Both the position numbers and the translations under genes were made by a program. Of a DNA stretch of 64,000 nucleotides, positions 1-8,698 are shown in pieces. The stretch lies in the NCBI RefSeq assembly GCF_014170305.1, contig NZ_LZZT01000030.1, positions 1-64,000 on the forward strand, written 5' to 3'. How positions within the stretch are numbered: position 1 is the stretch's first letter; every line of letters begins with the position of its first letter. Origin of the DNA: Achromobacter sp. UMC71 (lineage in GTDB: Bacteria > Pseudomonadota > Gammaproteobacteria > Burkholderiales > Burkholderiaceae_B). The notes below the pieces were generated by a model that had not been told where the DNA came from, did no database searches, and saw only the letters and a list, made by a program, of their open reading frames with translations.

Positions 1-56
1 GCGCAGGGCCGATGAGGGATTCTGGGCGGCGGCGCCCGCGTGGGCGAGCGCCGCGC

Positions 57-155
57 GGCACCGATTCGGGCCAGCTTGGCGCATCCTGCGGCCAAGGGCC
101 TGCACGGCGGCGGATCAGGGCCGCCCTGGCACGGATTGCGGCCAGCATTGGCGCA
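57..155. repeat. Direct repeat pair upstream of the GlxA-type regulator
   Basis: Two imperfect copies, at 57-83 and 128-155, match at about 24 of 27 positions and are offset by 71 bases. Each carries GGCAC, GATT, GGCCAGC and TTGGCGCA in the same order. They lie 86 to 184 bases before the regulator start, so they could be paired operator sites for the regulator itself or for a gene left of the window. That use is inference; only the repeat is seen. Confidence 0.5.
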
Positions 156-240
156 CCGGGTCGCGGTGCAATGCGCCCCTGGGCTAAGGTAGCGGCATGC
201 CGCCCGCCGGCCTTCCCATCCGCCGTCTTTGCCCGCCGCC

Positions 241-1197
241 ATGAAATCCGTCGCCATTGTCGTGTTCCCCGGGGTGCAGTCCCTGGACGTCAGCGGTCCG
301 CTGGACGTGTTCGCCGAAGCCAACCGCTTCCTGCTGCCCGCCCAGCAGTACCGGCTCGAACTGATCGGCCTGACGCGCGGCGCTGTCTCCTGTTCCAACG
401 GCATGCAGCTGGCGCCGCAGCGCCACTACACGCTGGTGGACGGCGTGCCGGACCTGCTCCTGGCCGCCGGCGGACCGGGCCTGCCGGATGCCCGCGAACC
501 GGACGAGGCGCTGGCCTGGCTGCGCACGGCCTGCGCCCAGGCGCCGCGCTACGGCGCGATCTGCAATGGCGTGTTCCTGCTGGCTCGCGCGGGGCTGCCG
601 CCAGGCGCCGTCGTCACGACCCACTGGAACGACGCGCAGGCGCTGGCGGTGCGCTATCCCGGGCTGCGTGTCGAGGTTGACCGCCTGTATGTGCAGGATG
701 GCCGCTTGCACACCTCGGCCGGGGTCACCGCCGGCATCGACCTGGCCCTGCATCTGGTGGCTCAGGATCACGGCCCGGACGTGGCGTTGAACGTGGCCAA
801 GCGGCTGGTGGTCTTCATGCAGCGCGCGGGCGGGCAATCGCAGTTCAGCCCGTTCCTGACGCCCTTCGTCGAGGAGACGTCCGCCGTCGCCCTGGTGCAG
901 CAATACGTGTTGGGCCATCTGGCCGATGACCTGGGCCTGGACGCGCTGGCGGCGGTGGCCAATATGAGCCGCCGCAATTTCTCGCGCGTGTTCCTGCGGG
1001 ACGCGGGCGTGACACCGGCCGATTTCGTCGAGAGCGCGCGGGTGGATGCGGCCCGCGCCCGGCTCGAGCGCGAGTCCGCGCCGCTCAAGACCGTGGCCTT
1101 TCACTGCGGCTTTCGCGATGCGCGGCATCTGCGCGAGGTATTCCAGCGGCGGCTGGGCGTGTCGCCCAGCCAGTACCGCGCCAGCTTCGGCCGCTGA
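241..1197 (+). CDS. GlxA-family transcriptional regulator (DJ-1/PfpI domain plus AraC-type HTH)
   Basis: This 318-residue protein has a DJ-1/PfpI-like class I amidotransferase fold in its first 170 or so residues, with the nucleophile-elbow motif AICNGVF and Cys108. An AraC/XylS double helix-turn-helix fills roughly residues 220-315 and ends in the usual GVSPSQYR motif. The family activates genes for the use of nitrogen-containing or amino-acid-like compounds, with the N-terminal domain sensing the ligand. The ATG at 241 starts the conserved KSVAIVVFPG strand; an in-frame ATG at 229 would add four residues. No target gene is adjacent on the right, so its operon may lie left of the window. The duplicated upstream element at 57-155 is a candidate operator. 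Confidence 0.9.
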   Translation: MKSVAIVVFPGVQSLDVSGPLDVFAEANRFLLPAQQYRLELIGLTRGAVSCSNGMQLAPQRHYTLVDGVPDLLLAAGGPGLPDAREPDEALAWLRTACAQAPRYGAICNGVFLLARAGLPPGAVVTTHWNDAQALAVRYPGLRVEVDRLYVQDGRLHTSAGVTAGIDLALHLVAQDHGPDVALNVAKRLVVFMQRAGGQSQFSPFLTPFVEETSAVALVQQYVLGHLADDLGLDALAAVANMSRRNFSRVFLRDAGVTPADFVESARVDAARARLERESAPLKTVAFHCGFRDARHLREVFQRRLGVSPSQYRASFGR

Positions 1198-1235
1198 CGC
1201 GGCGGGCGCGCGGGCCCTTTACCGCGCCGCGCGCC

Positions 1236-1973
1236 TTAGCTGCCCGCGGTTTCGGGCTTGCGGCGGCGCAGGCCGGTATCGAAGCGCTCCACGCCCGGAC
1301 GATCAAATCGTTCCACCCCCGCACGCGCGGCCGGCCGGTCGAAGCGTTCGACGCCGGGCGGCGTGAAGCGTTCGACCCGCGGCGGGCTCTGGGTCTTGGC
1401 CTGCACGCTCTGGGCGGCGGCCTGTTCGCGCTTGGCGATGATCTCTTCGGCGCGCTGATGATGCGGCGCCATCTTGCGGACCATCACCCGGCCGTCGCGC
1501 GGGAAATAGTTGATGCGGCGCGCATGCACGTCGCCCAGGTCCTGCGCCTTGACCGGAATGCCTTCCGTCTTCAGGTAGTTCAGCACGAACTGGCCATTGC
1601 GTTCGCCGATGTTCATCTGCTGCATCGCCGACAGCACCGCGCCGCCGCCGAACACTTTGGCTTCCAGGCGGTCGCGCACCGCGCCCGCCTTGAGCAGTTC
1701 GTTGATCAGCACTTCCATGGCGAACGCGCCGTAGCGCATGGTGGCCGACGCGGGCGACTGCATGTCGCCCTCGGGCAGCATGAAGTGGTTCATGCCGCCC
1801 ACGCCGGTAACGGGGTCGTGGATACAGGCGGCCACGCACGACCCGAGCACGGTCGAGATCATCAGGTCTTCATCGGTGACGTAGTACTCGTTGGGAAGTA
1901 CTTTCACCGCCGGAGACTGGAACGCGCTATCGAAGTAATGGCGCGTTGCACGGGCTTCAAGACGGGCGACCAT
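1236..1973 (-). CDS. cheD: Chemoreceptor glutamine deamidase CheD with a VERF-repeat C-terminal tail
   Basis: CheD deamidates glutamines of chemoreceptors and in some bacteria binds CheC. The core spans about residues 20-175 and contains the catalytic Cys46 in LGSCVAAC and His63 in GGMNHFMLP, the family hallmarks. The protein is 245 residues against a usual 160-200. The extra length is a charged linker and a tail with four VERF motifs at residues 200-203, 208-211, 220-223 and 228-231. No other chemotaxis gene lies in the window, so this cheD is separate from any che operon here. It converges with the GlxA-type gene. The start has no strong Shine-Dalgarno sequence. Confidence 0.93.
   Translation of the reverse strand: MVARLEARATRHYFDSAFQSPAVKVLPNEYYVTDEDLMISTVLGSCVAACIHDPVTGVGGMNHFMLPEGDMQSPASATMRYGAFAMEVLINELLKAGAVRDRLEAKVFGGGAVLSAMQQMNIGERNGQFVLNYLKTEGIPVKAQDLGDVHARRINYFPRDGRVMVRKMAPHHQRAEEIIAKREQAAAQSVQAKTQSPPRVERFTPPGVERFDRPAARAGVERFDRPGVERFDTGLRRRKPETAGS
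1278..1379 (-). repeat. Repeat region encoding four VERF motifs in the CheD tail
   Basis: This stretch encodes residues 199-232 of CheD. One RVERF and three GVERF motifs are spaced 8, 12 and 8 residues apart and separated by short Pro/Ala/Arg linkers. The underlying DNA repeats a motif that reads GTCGAAGCGTTCGAC or a close variant on the plus strand. Confidence 0.8.
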
Positions 1974-2336
1974 GGAGCGGAATCAAGGGCAAGGACAGCG
2001 ATTGGGACACGAAGGGCGATACTCGGTGGGACAATAAACGTTTCAAAATATGTATAAAAATGTCGCTTTATTCTTGCACATCTGGCCGACGATAGGGTGA
2101 AATCCTGTGTAACCGCAACTTTGTTATGTCCCTGATATATAAACATTTGTCAGTGCCCGGGCATTCTTGCCCATTTGCATGACACGCGGCGGCCCCGCCT
2201 GCCCCTGTAACAGCCTGGCAGCCCCCCGGCTCGCCGGGCCGCACGCGGCCGCTGCGAGGAGGGATGAACCATCCTACACAGGGCCGGGCGGGGTCTTTCC
2301 CCGGATCACGGGGACGAAGGGGGGCTATACGCCGCT
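1974..2336. other. 363-base intergenic region between cheD and ftsX
   Basis: No supported gene lies here. Bases 2030-2150 are markedly AT-rich for this genome and must include the cheD promoter on the minus strand, but I found no convincing sigma-28 or sigma-54 box. Near the ftsX end a short hairpin of CCCCG and CGGGG arms around 2298-2314 has no T-tract and may help end the ftsEX transcript. Confidence 0.6.
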
Positions 2337-3245
2337 TTAGAAGCGGGTGCTGCGGGTCACGGACCAGCGCGCCGACAGCGCGCCCAGGGCGGCCGAGGCA
2401 ACGATGGCCACCAGCAGCACGGGAGCGCCGGGCAGGTGCAGCGCGAACTCGGCCCCGTAGCTGCGGGCCAGGCCGAGCAGGGCGTTGTTCAGGGGCGACA
2501 GCGCCGCCGCCGCTACGCCGATGGCGAGCAGCGAGGCCAGGGCGCCGGACAGCGCGCCCAGATACAGGAAGGGGCGGCGCACGAAGGATTCCGTGGCGCC
2601 CACCAGGCGCGCCACCGCGATTTCCTCGCGTTGCGACAGCGCCTGCATGCGCACGGTGTTGAACACCGTGGCCAGCACCACCACCGCCACGCAGGCCGCC
2701 AGGAAGGCCAGGCCGATGCGGGCAAAGCGCAAGATGGCTTCCAGGCGCTGGACCCAGGCGCTGTCCAGCTGCACCAGGTCCACCTGGTTCCATTGTTTCC
2801 AGTCTTGCGCCAGCTTGCCGGCGCGGCCGGCCAGGTCTTCGCCGTCGGCCAGCGTGACCACCACCGCGTCGGGCAGCGGGTTGCCCGGCAGCACGGCCAG
2901 CGCCTGTTGCCAGGCGGGGTTGGCGCGCAGGTCGGCCAGGGCGTCTTCGCGGCCCACCACGCGCACGGCGCGCACGTCGGCGGCGTAGTCGGCCTGGATG
3001 CGCTTGGCGATGTCCGCGGCGGCGCCGGCGGGCGCATCCACGCGCATGAAGACGGTGACTTCGGGGGTGACGGACATTTCGCGCGCCACCGGTTGCACCG
3101 ACACCAGGATGGCGCTGCCCAGCAAGGGCAAGGCCAGGGCCAGGGCCATGACCAGCAGGTTGGCCAGCGACGAGAACGGTTGCTTCACCAACCGGCGCAA
3201 CGTGACCATGAGCGCATAGCGGTGTTGCCGCAGCCAGGCGTTCAT
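2337..3245 (-). CDS. ftsX: Cell division protein FtsX
   Basis: FtsX is the inner-membrane partner of FtsE. The complex acts at the divisome, where its periplasmic part activates peptidoglycan hydrolases. The 302-residue protein has a first membrane helix near residues 20-50, a periplasmic domain at about 60-165, and three more helices grouped in the C-terminal half, the FtsX permease topology. Its start overlaps the ftsE stop in an ATGA arrangement at 3242-3245, so the pair is translationally coupled. Length and sequence are normal for betaproteobacteria. Confidence 0.95.
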   Translation of the reverse strand: MNAWLRQHRYALMVTLRRLVKQPFSSLANLLVMALALALPLLGSAILVSVQPVAREMSVTPEVTVFMRVDAPAGAAADIAKRIQADYAADVRAVRVVGREDALADLRANPAWQQALAVLPGNPLPDAVVVTLADGEDLAGRAGKLAQDWKQWNQVDLVQLDSAWVQRLEAILRFARIGLAFLAACVAVVVLATVFNTVRMQALSQREEIAVARLVGATESFVRRPFLYLGALSGALASLLAIGVAAAALSPLNNALLGLARSYGAEFALHLPGAPVLLVAIVASAALGALSARWSVTRSTRF

Positions 3246-3955
3246 GCCGGTTCTCCTGCCGTGCCGCGGCCGGCCGCTGGGGCGGGTGCCGCGTCGCCTT
3301 GCGAGTCGGCGAACTTGCCTGGATCGATGCGCAGGGTGCGGGTGGCGTAGCGCGCCATGAGTTCCTGGTCGTGCGAGGCGATCAGCGTCGTGACGCCGAC
3401 GCGGTTGAAGTCGCGGAACACGTTCATGATGCGCTGCGCGTTGTCGTGGTCGAGGTTGGCGGTGGGTTCGTCGGCGATCAGGATGGCGGGCCGGTTGACG
3501 ATGGCGCGCGCGATCGCCAGGCGCTGCTGTTCGCCGCCCGACAGTTCGATGGGATTGAGGTCTTCCTTGCCCGACAGCCCCACCTTGTCCAGCGCGGCGC
3601 GCGCCCGGGCGGCGGCGCCATCCCAGGGATGGCCCGTGACCGCCAGCGGCAGCATCACGTTTTCAAAGGCGCTGCGGTCGAACAGCAGGTGGGTGTCTTG
3701 CAGGATCACGCCCACGGCGCGGCGCAGGTAGGGCCGGGCGCGGGCGGGCAGCTTGTCCAGCCGCTGCCCATTGACCTGGATCGAGCCGCGGCTGGCGGGC
3801 TCCAATCCTCCGATCAGTTTGAGCAGGGTGGACTTGCCGGCGCCGGACGGGCCCGACACGAAGACGAACTCTCCCGCGCTCACGCGGAAGTTGATGTCGG
3901 CCAGGATATTGCGGCCGCGACCATACGATTTGAATACGTGCTGGAATTCGATCAT
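3242..3955 (-). CDS. ftsE: Cell division ATP-binding protein FtsE
   Basis: FtsE is the cytoplasmic ATPase of the FtsEX division complex. The 237-residue protein has a Walker A motif GPSGAGKS at residues 35-42, an ABC signature LSGGEQQR and a Walker B ending IADEPTANLD. The frame stays open upstream to 4126, but the family start MIEFQHVFKSYG lies at 3955, which gives the normal length. It heads a two-gene ftsE-ftsX unit. The usual upstream neighbours ftsY and rsmD are absent; the amino-acid transporter operon diverges instead. Confidence 0.95.
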   Translation of the reverse strand: MIEFQHVFKSYGRGRNILADINFRVSAGEFVFVSGPSGAGKSTLLKLIGGLEPASRGSIQVNGQRLDKLPARARPYLRRAVGVILQDTHLLFDRSAFENVMLPLAVTGHPWDGAAARARAALDKVGLSGKEDLNPIELSGGEQQRLAIARAIVNRPAILIADEPTANLDHDNAQRIMNVFRDFNRVGVTTLIASHDQELMARYATRTLRIDPGKFADSQGDAAPAPAAGRGTAGEPA

Positions 3956-4270
3956 GGCGGCTGTCGGATGAAGCCGCAATAGTAACTCGGGGACAGTAAG
4001 CTGGCCTAAATCCGGCGGGGGCGATCGAGCGAAAGCGTGTCCCAATGTCACGGGACGGCGCCGGAGCATGTGACCGGTCGGACACGTTTTCGATGGCAAA
4101 ACCATGTCCCCGTTTTTGCCGGCCAACTGCGTTTGATTTCATCCAGTGTCCCTATATTTCAAGGGAATTCCCGGATGCGGAGGCTGCTTTGCGGACGCTA
4201 CCATCCGCCCCATGCGTAAAGCCCGACCCGGCCTTGCGTTCGGCTTCGCTACACCCCTACGGAGATCACG
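3956..4270. other. 315-base divergent control region between ftsE and the amino-acid transporter
   Basis: No gene is supported here. On the plus strand a -10-like TATATT at 4153-4158 matches the consensus at 5 of 6 bases, with a weak TTTGAT at 4132-4137 (spacer 15). This would give a leader of about 105 bases for the transporter operon. GTGTCC or its complement occurs several times between 4035 and 4150 without forming a clear operator. A GGAG ribosome site precedes the ATG at 4271. Confidence 0.4.
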
Positions 4271-5287
4271 ATGAAAGTACTGAAACTCGCTGCCATTGGC
4301 ACCGCCCTGTTCGCTGCGTCCGCGGCTGCCAATGCAGGTGCGACCTTCGATAACGTCAAGAAAAAAGGGTTTGTCCAATGCGGCGTGTCTACGGGCATCC
4401 CGGGGTTCTCCATCGCCGACAGCAAGGGTGAATACAAGGGCCTGGACGTGGACCTGTGCCGCGCCGTCGCCGCCACCATGTTCGGCGATGCCACCAAGAT
4501 CAAGGTCACCCCGCTGAACACCCAGCAACGCTTCACCGCGCTGCAATCGGGCGAAGTGGACGTGCTGACCCGCAACACCACCGTCACGCTGACCCGCGAC
4601 ACCACCCTGGGCCTGATCGGCGTGGGCGTGAACTACTACGACAGCCAAGGCGTCATGGTCTCCAAGGACCTGAACGTCAAGAGCGCCAAGGAACTGAACG
4701 GCGCCACCATCTGCGTGCAGCCCGGCACCACCACCGAGCTGAACCTGGCTGACTGGTTCCGTGGCCAGAAGATCGAATTCAAGCCCGTCGTGATCGACAA
4801 GTACGACGAAATCATCCGCGCCTTCTCGGCCGGCCGCTGCGATGCCTTCACGACCGACAAGTCGCAGCTGGCCTCGACCCGCACCACGCTCGAGAATCCG
4901 GACAAGTTCATCATCCTGCCGGAAGACTTCTCCAAGGAGCCGCTGGGCCCCATGGTCCGCCAGGGTGACGAGCAGTGGTTCAACATCGTCCGCTGGTCGC
5001 TGAACGCGATGCTGGAAGCCGAGGAATACGGCATTACCAAGGCCAACGTCGATGAAATGACCAAGAGCACCAACCCCAACATCCAGCGCATCCTGGGCGT
5101 GACCCCGGGCATGGGCAAGAACCTGGGCGTTGACGACAAGTGGGCCTACAACATCATCAAGCAGATCGGCAACTACGGCGAAAGCTTCGAAGCCACGCTC
5201 GGCAAGAGCAGCGCCATGAAGCTGGACCGCGGCTTGAATGCAAACTATAAGCAAGGTGGCTTGATGTACGGCTGGCCGGTGCGCTAA
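4271..5287 (+). CDS. aapJ: General L-amino-acid ABC transporter, periplasmic binding protein (AapJ/BztA type)
   Basis: This is the periplasmic receptor of a broad-specificity polar amino-acid ABC importer. The 338-residue protein begins with a signal peptide of about 22 residues ending in AAANA. A family 3 solute-binding domain follows, with motifs such as CGVSTGIPGFS near the start and GRCDAFTTDKSQL in the middle. At 338 residues it is longer than single amino-acid receptors and matches AapJ. It is the first of four co-directional genes for receptor, two permeases and ATPase. Strong hairpins follow it before the permease genes and may favour its higher expression. Confidence 0.93.
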   Translation: MKVLKLAAIGTALFAASAAANAGATFDNVKKKGFVQCGVSTGIPGFSIADSKGEYKGLDVDLCRAVAATMFGDATKIKVTPLNTQQRFTALQSGEVDVLTRNTTVTLTRDTTLGLIGVGVNYYDSQGVMVSKDLNVKSAKELNGATICVQPGTTTELNLADWFRGQKIEFKPVVIDKYDEIIRAFSAGRCDAFTTDKSQLASTRTTLENPDKFIILPEDFSKEPLGPMVRQGDEQWFNIVRWSLNAMLEAEEYGITKANVDEMTKSTNPNIQRILGVTPGMGKNLGVDDKWAYNIIKQIGNYGESFEATLGKSSAMKLDRGLNANYKQGGLMYGWPVR

Positions 5288-5302
5288 CACACGGCTCTGC
5301 CC

Positions 5303-5394
5303 GGCATGGCGCAGCCCTCCTGCGCCATGCCTAGCCCGCCTCCGAGCGGGTGGCAGGAGTGGGCGGCGCGTGGCCCTTCGGGCCCCAGCCGCCC
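5303..5394 (+). other. Two intercistronic hairpins between aapJ and aapQ
   Basis: The first hairpin has perfect 11-base arms, GGCATGGCGCA at 5303-5313 and TGCGCCATGCC at 5321-5331. The second pairs GGGCGGC at 5361-5367 with GCCGCCC at 5388-5394 around an inner GGCCC/GGGCC stem at 5372-5384. Neither has a T-tract, so they look like mRNA-stabilising or partial attenuating structures rather than full terminators. Confidence 0.65.
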
Positions 5395-5421
5395 GGTGTC
5401 CGACTTCTGTAGATTCATTCG

Positions 5422-6612
5422 ATGACAAACCCCAATAAAAACGCCCCGATTTCGGCACCCCCCCGGCGTCTGAACTGGAACGACCCTGGCGTGCGCGCCG
5501 TGGTCTATCAAGTGCTAGCACTGGCCGCCGTGGCTTTGGCGGTGTGGTTCCTGGTTTCAAACACGCTTCACAACCTGTCCGTGCGCAACATCGCCACGGG
5601 CTTCGGTTTCCTCAACCGCGAGGCCGGCTTCGCCATTGGCGAAACACCCGTTGCCTACACCCCTGCAGATACCTACGGCCGCGCCATCGTGGTGGGCCTG
5701 CTCAACACGCTGCGCGTCGCCGTGCTCGGCATCGTGCTGGCCACCATCCTGGGTACGCTGATCGGCATCGGCCGGCTGTCCAAGAACTGGCTGGTCGCCA
5801 AGATCACCTCGATCTACGTCGAAGTGATGCGCAACGTGCCGCTCTTGCTGCAACTGTTCTTCTGGTATGCGCTGATCACCGAGAACATGCCCGGCCCGCG
5901 CCAGGCGCACAATCCCTTGCCGGGCGTCTTCATCTCCAACCGCGGCCTGAAGGTGCCGGCGCTGGAAGGCCATTCGCTCGACTGGATGCTGGCCGGATTG
6001 GGATTGGCCATCGTCGCCATCCTGTTCCTGGGCCATTGGGGCAAGAAGCGCCAGGAAGCCACCGGTCATGTGTTTCCGCTGGGCCGCGCCGCCATCGGCC
6101 TGCTCATCGGCTTGCCGCTGGTGGGCTGGCTGGTCAGCGGCGCGTCGCTGACGCTGGACATGCCGGAGCTCAAGGGCTTTAACTTCTCGGGCGGCCTGAC
6201 GCTGTCGCCGGAATTCGCCGCGCTGCTGGCCGGCCTGGTGATCTACACCTCGGCCTTCATTGCCGAAGTGGTGCGTTCGGGTATCCAGGCCGTCAACAAA
6301 GGCCAATGGGAAGCCGCCGAGGCCCTGGGCCTGCGCCGCAAGCAGATGCTGCGCCTGGTGGTGCTGCCGCAGGCGCTGCGCGTGATCATCCCGCCGATGA
6401 CCAGCCAGTTCCTCAACCTCACCAAGAACAGCTCGCTGGCGGTGGCCATCGGCTATCCGGACATCGTGTCGGTGGTGAACACCACGCTGAACCAGACGGG
6501 CCAGGCCATCGAGGGCATCCTCATCATCATGGGCGCCTACCTGACGGTCAGCCTGTCGATCTCGATATTCATGAACTGGTACAACAAGCGCATCGCGCTG
6601 GTGGAGCGTTGA
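5422..6612 (+). CDS. aapQ: General L-amino-acid ABC transporter permease (AapQ type)
   Basis: This is an integral-membrane subunit of the polar amino-acid importer. At 396 residues it has about eight hydrophobic helices, the extended topology of AapQ/BztB rather than the five helices of HisQ-type permeases. The EAA loop that contacts the ATPase is near residues 296-326 (EAAEALGLRRKQMLRLVVLPQ). The ATG at 5422 has no clear Shine-Dalgarno sequence after the 134-base hairpin-bearing gap. The stop is separated from aapM by one base, and a TGGAGC ribosome site for aapM lies inside the end of this gene. Confidence 0.93.
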   Translation: MTNPNKNAPISAPPRRLNWNDPGVRAVVYQVLALAAVALAVWFLVSNTLHNLSVRNIATGFGFLNREAGFAIGETPVAYTPADTYGRAIVVGLLNTLRVAVLGIVLATILGTLIGIGRLSKNWLVAKITSIYVEVMRNVPLLLQLFFWYALITENMPGPRQAHNPLPGVFISNRGLKVPALEGHSLDWMLAGLGLAIVAILFLGHWGKKRQEATGHVFPLGRAAIGLLIGLPLVGWLVSGASLTLDMPELKGFNFSGGLTLSPEFAALLAGLVIYTSAFIAEVVRSGIQAVNKGQWEAAEALGLRRKQMLRLVVLPQALRVIIPPMTSQFLNLTKNSSLAVAIGYPDIVSVVNTTLNQTGQAIEGILIIMGAYLTVSLSISIFMNWYNKRIALVER

Positions 6613-6613
6613 T

Positions 6614-7717
6614 ATGAGCAGCACTACGCATATCCCCACCGAAGGGCTGCCGCCGCCCAAGACCCACGTTGGCGCATGGGCCTGGCTGCGCGAGCGCCTG
6701 TTTTCTTCTCCGCTGAACATCCTGATCACGGTGCTGGTGGCCTGGTTCCTGTTGATGTCGGTGCCGGCGCTGGTGGAATGGGCTTTCATCAAGGCCAACT
6801 ACACCGCCGCCAACGCCCAGGAATGCCGCGCGTCCGTCGGCGGCGCCTGCTGGGCCTTCATCATCGAGAAACATCGCCTGATCCTGTTCGGCACGTATCC
6901 GTACGACGAACAGTGGCGTCCGCTGATCGCCACCATCATCCTGATCGCGGTCATCGTCTGCAGCGGCATCCGCCGCTTCTGGAACGCCAAGCTTGCCCTC
7001 ATCTGGATCGTCGGCCTGACCGCCGTGGCCCTGTTGATGTGGGGCGGCGTGTTCGGCCTGACCTACGTGGAAAACGCGCGCTGGGGCGGCCTGCCGCTCA
7101 CGCTCATCCTGTCCACGTTCGGCATCGCCTTCGCCTTCCCGATCGGCGTGCTGCTGGCCCTGGGCCGGCGCTCGAAGATGCCGGCCATCAAGGCGTTGTG
7201 CGTCGTGTACATCGAGTTGATCCGCGGCGTGCCGCTGATCAGCCTGCTGTTCATGTCGTCGGTGATGCTGCCGCTGTTCCTGCCGGAAGGTTTTTCCATC
7301 GACAAGCTGCTGCGCGCGCAGATCGCGATCATCATGTTCGCGGCCGCGTACATCGCGGAAACGGTACGCGGCGGCCTGCAGGCGATTCCGAAGGGGCAGT
7401 ACGAGGGCGCCGATTCGCTGGGCCTGAACTACTGGCAGCAGATGCGCAAGATCATCCTGCCGCAGGCCCTGAAGATCGTCATCCCGCCGCTGGTCAGCAT
7501 CTTCATCGCGCTGTTCAAGGACACCTCGCTGGTGGTCATCATCGGCATCTTCGACCTGACGCTGGCGGCCAAGGCGGCATTGTCCGACGCGGCATGGCGT
7601 GGATTCGGCGTAGAGGCGTACCTGTTCATCTCGCTGATCTACTTCGTCTTCTGCTTCTCCATGTCCAAATACAGCCAGGCACTGGAAAAACGCCTGGCCA
7701 CGGGTCACGAACGCTAG
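6614..7717 (+). CDS. aapM: General L-amino-acid ABC transporter permease (AapM type)
   Basis: This is the second membrane subunit of the importer, 367 residues long. Hydrophobic helices alternate with a large hydrophilic stretch near residues 60-95 that carries two cysteines. The EAA-type loop with [20 protein letters not shown] starts near residue 263. It follows aapQ after one base and probably forms the heterodimeric channel with it. A hairpin at 7742-7766 separates it from the ATPase gene. Confidence 0.93.
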   Translation: MSSTTHIPTEGLPPPKTHVGAWAWLRERLFSSPLNILITVLVAWFLLMSVPALVEWAFIKANYTAANAQECRASVGGACWAFIIEKHRLILFGTYPYDEQWRPLIATIILIAVIVCSGIRRFWNAKLALIWIVGLTAVALLMWGGVFGLTYVENARWGGLPLTLILSTFGIAFAFPIGVLLALGRRSKMPAIKALCVVYIELIRGVPLISLLFMSSVMLPLFLPEGFSIDKLLRAQIAIIMFAAAYIAETVRGGLQAIPKGQYEGADSLGLNYWQQMRKIILPQALKIVIPPLVSIFIALFKDTSLVVIIGIFDLTLAAKAALSDAAWRGFGVEAYLFISLIYFVFCFSMSKYSQALEKRLATGHER

Positions 7718-7741
7718 GGTCAACAGCCCCACACTTTTGCC

Positions 7742-7766
7742 GCGCGTCCGCCCAAAGCGGGCGCGC
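7742..7766 (+). other. Intercistronic hairpin between aapM and aapP
   Basis: GCGCGTCCGC at 7742-7751 pairs with GCGGGCGCGC at 7757-7766 through one G-U pair, around a five-base loop. No T-tract follows. It probably protects or punctuates the polycistronic mRNA. Confidence 0.5.
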
Positions 7767-7791
7767 ACCGCGATACTTAGGGAGTACAGGC

Positions 7792-8532
7792 ATGTCTGAT
7801 GCCATCATTCGACTGCAGGACGTGAACAAGTGGTACGGCCAGTTCCACGTGCTGCGCAATATCAACCTGGACGTGGCGCCGGGTGAGCGCATCGTGGTGT
7901 GCGGGCCGTCCGGCTCGGGCAAGTCCACCATGATCCGCTGCATCAACCGGCTCGAAGAGCACCAGAAAGGCCACATCATCGTGGACGGCACGGAGCTCAC
8001 CAACGATCTGAAGCACATCGAGACCATCCGCAAGGACGTCGGCATGGTGTTCCAGCACTTCAACCTGTTCCCGCACCTGACGGTGCTGGAGAACCTGACG
8101 CTGGGCCCCATGTGGGTGCTGAAAAAGCCGCGCGCCGAGGCCGAAGCCACGGCCATGAAGTACCTGGAGCGCGTGCGCATCCCAGACCAGGCCAAGAAAT
8201 TCCCCGGCCAGTTGTCCGGCGGCCAGCAGCAGCGCGTGGCGATTGCCCGTTCGCTGTGCATGAGCCCCAAGATCATGCTGTTCGATGAGCCCACCTCGGC
8301 CCTGGACCCGGAAATGGTCAAGGAAGTGCTGGACGTGATGGTCAACCTGGCCCAGGAAAGCGGCATGACGATGCTGTGCGTGACCCACGAAATGGGCTTT
8401 GCGCGCAAGGTCGCCAACCGCGTCATCTTCATGGACCGCGGCGAGATCATCGAGCAGAACAGCCCGGACGAGTTCTTCGACAACCCGCAGAACGAACGCA
8501 CCAAGCTGTTCCTGAGCCAGATCTTGCATTGA
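7792..8532 (+). CDS. aapP: General L-amino-acid ABC transporter ATP-binding protein (AapP type)
   Basis: This cytoplasmic ATPase drives the polar amino-acid importer. It has 246 residues, with Walker A GPSGSGKS near 38-45, the signature [15 protein letters not shown] near 142-156 and Walker [12 protein letters not shown] near 163-173, then the switch histidine in THEMGFA. The start at 7792 follows a GGGAG ribosome site; the same frame stays open far upstream but only as a shadow of aapM. It closes the operon and is followed by a rho-independent terminator at 8571-8600. Confidence 0.95.
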   Translation: MSDAIIRLQDVNKWYGQFHVLRNINLDVAPGERIVVCGPSGSGKSTMIRCINRLEEHQKGHIIVDGTELTNDLKHIETIRKDVGMVFQHFNLFPHLTVLENLTLGPMWVLKKPRAEAEATAMKYLERVRIPDQAKKFPGQLSGGQQQRVAIARSLCMSPKIMLFDEPTSALDPEMVKEVLDVMVNLAQESGMTMLCVTHEMGFARKVANRVIFMDRGEIIEQNSPDEFFDNPQNERTKLFLSQILH

Positions 8533-8570
8533 TATGAACCGCGGGCGGCGCTTGCCGCCCCGGGGACCGA

Positions 8571-8600
8571 AAACCGCCTTCCCGCGAAGGCGGTTTTTCT
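8571..8600 (+). terminator. Rho-independent terminator of the aap operon
   Basis: AAACCGCCTT at 8571-8580 pairs perfectly with AAGGCGGTTT at 8587-8596 around a six-base loop, followed directly by TTCTTT. A second GC-rich hairpin (GGGCGGC/GCCGCCC) lies just before it at 8543-8561. Confidence 0.9.
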
Positions 8601-8698
8601 TTGGATGAGCGCTTTTCGGCGGTATCTCTTTGTTACGCCATTCTGCTCGCTGCGGTATGCTACCGACCGCCAATGATGCATCGAGAGGAGAACACGAG

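Noticed and set aside
12..680. Open frame of 222 codons over the GlxA region
   Set aside because: It is Arg/Ala/Gly/Pro-rich out-of-frame translation of the GlxA gene, with no family motif and no ribosome site.
2085..2230. Cobalamin-riboswitch-like fragments on the plus strand (GGTGAAATCC, ACCGCAACT, CCTGTAACAGCC)
   Set aside because: The order and pairing do not build the riboswitch core, and no plus-strand gene follows for 2 kb; ftsX and ftsE face the other way.
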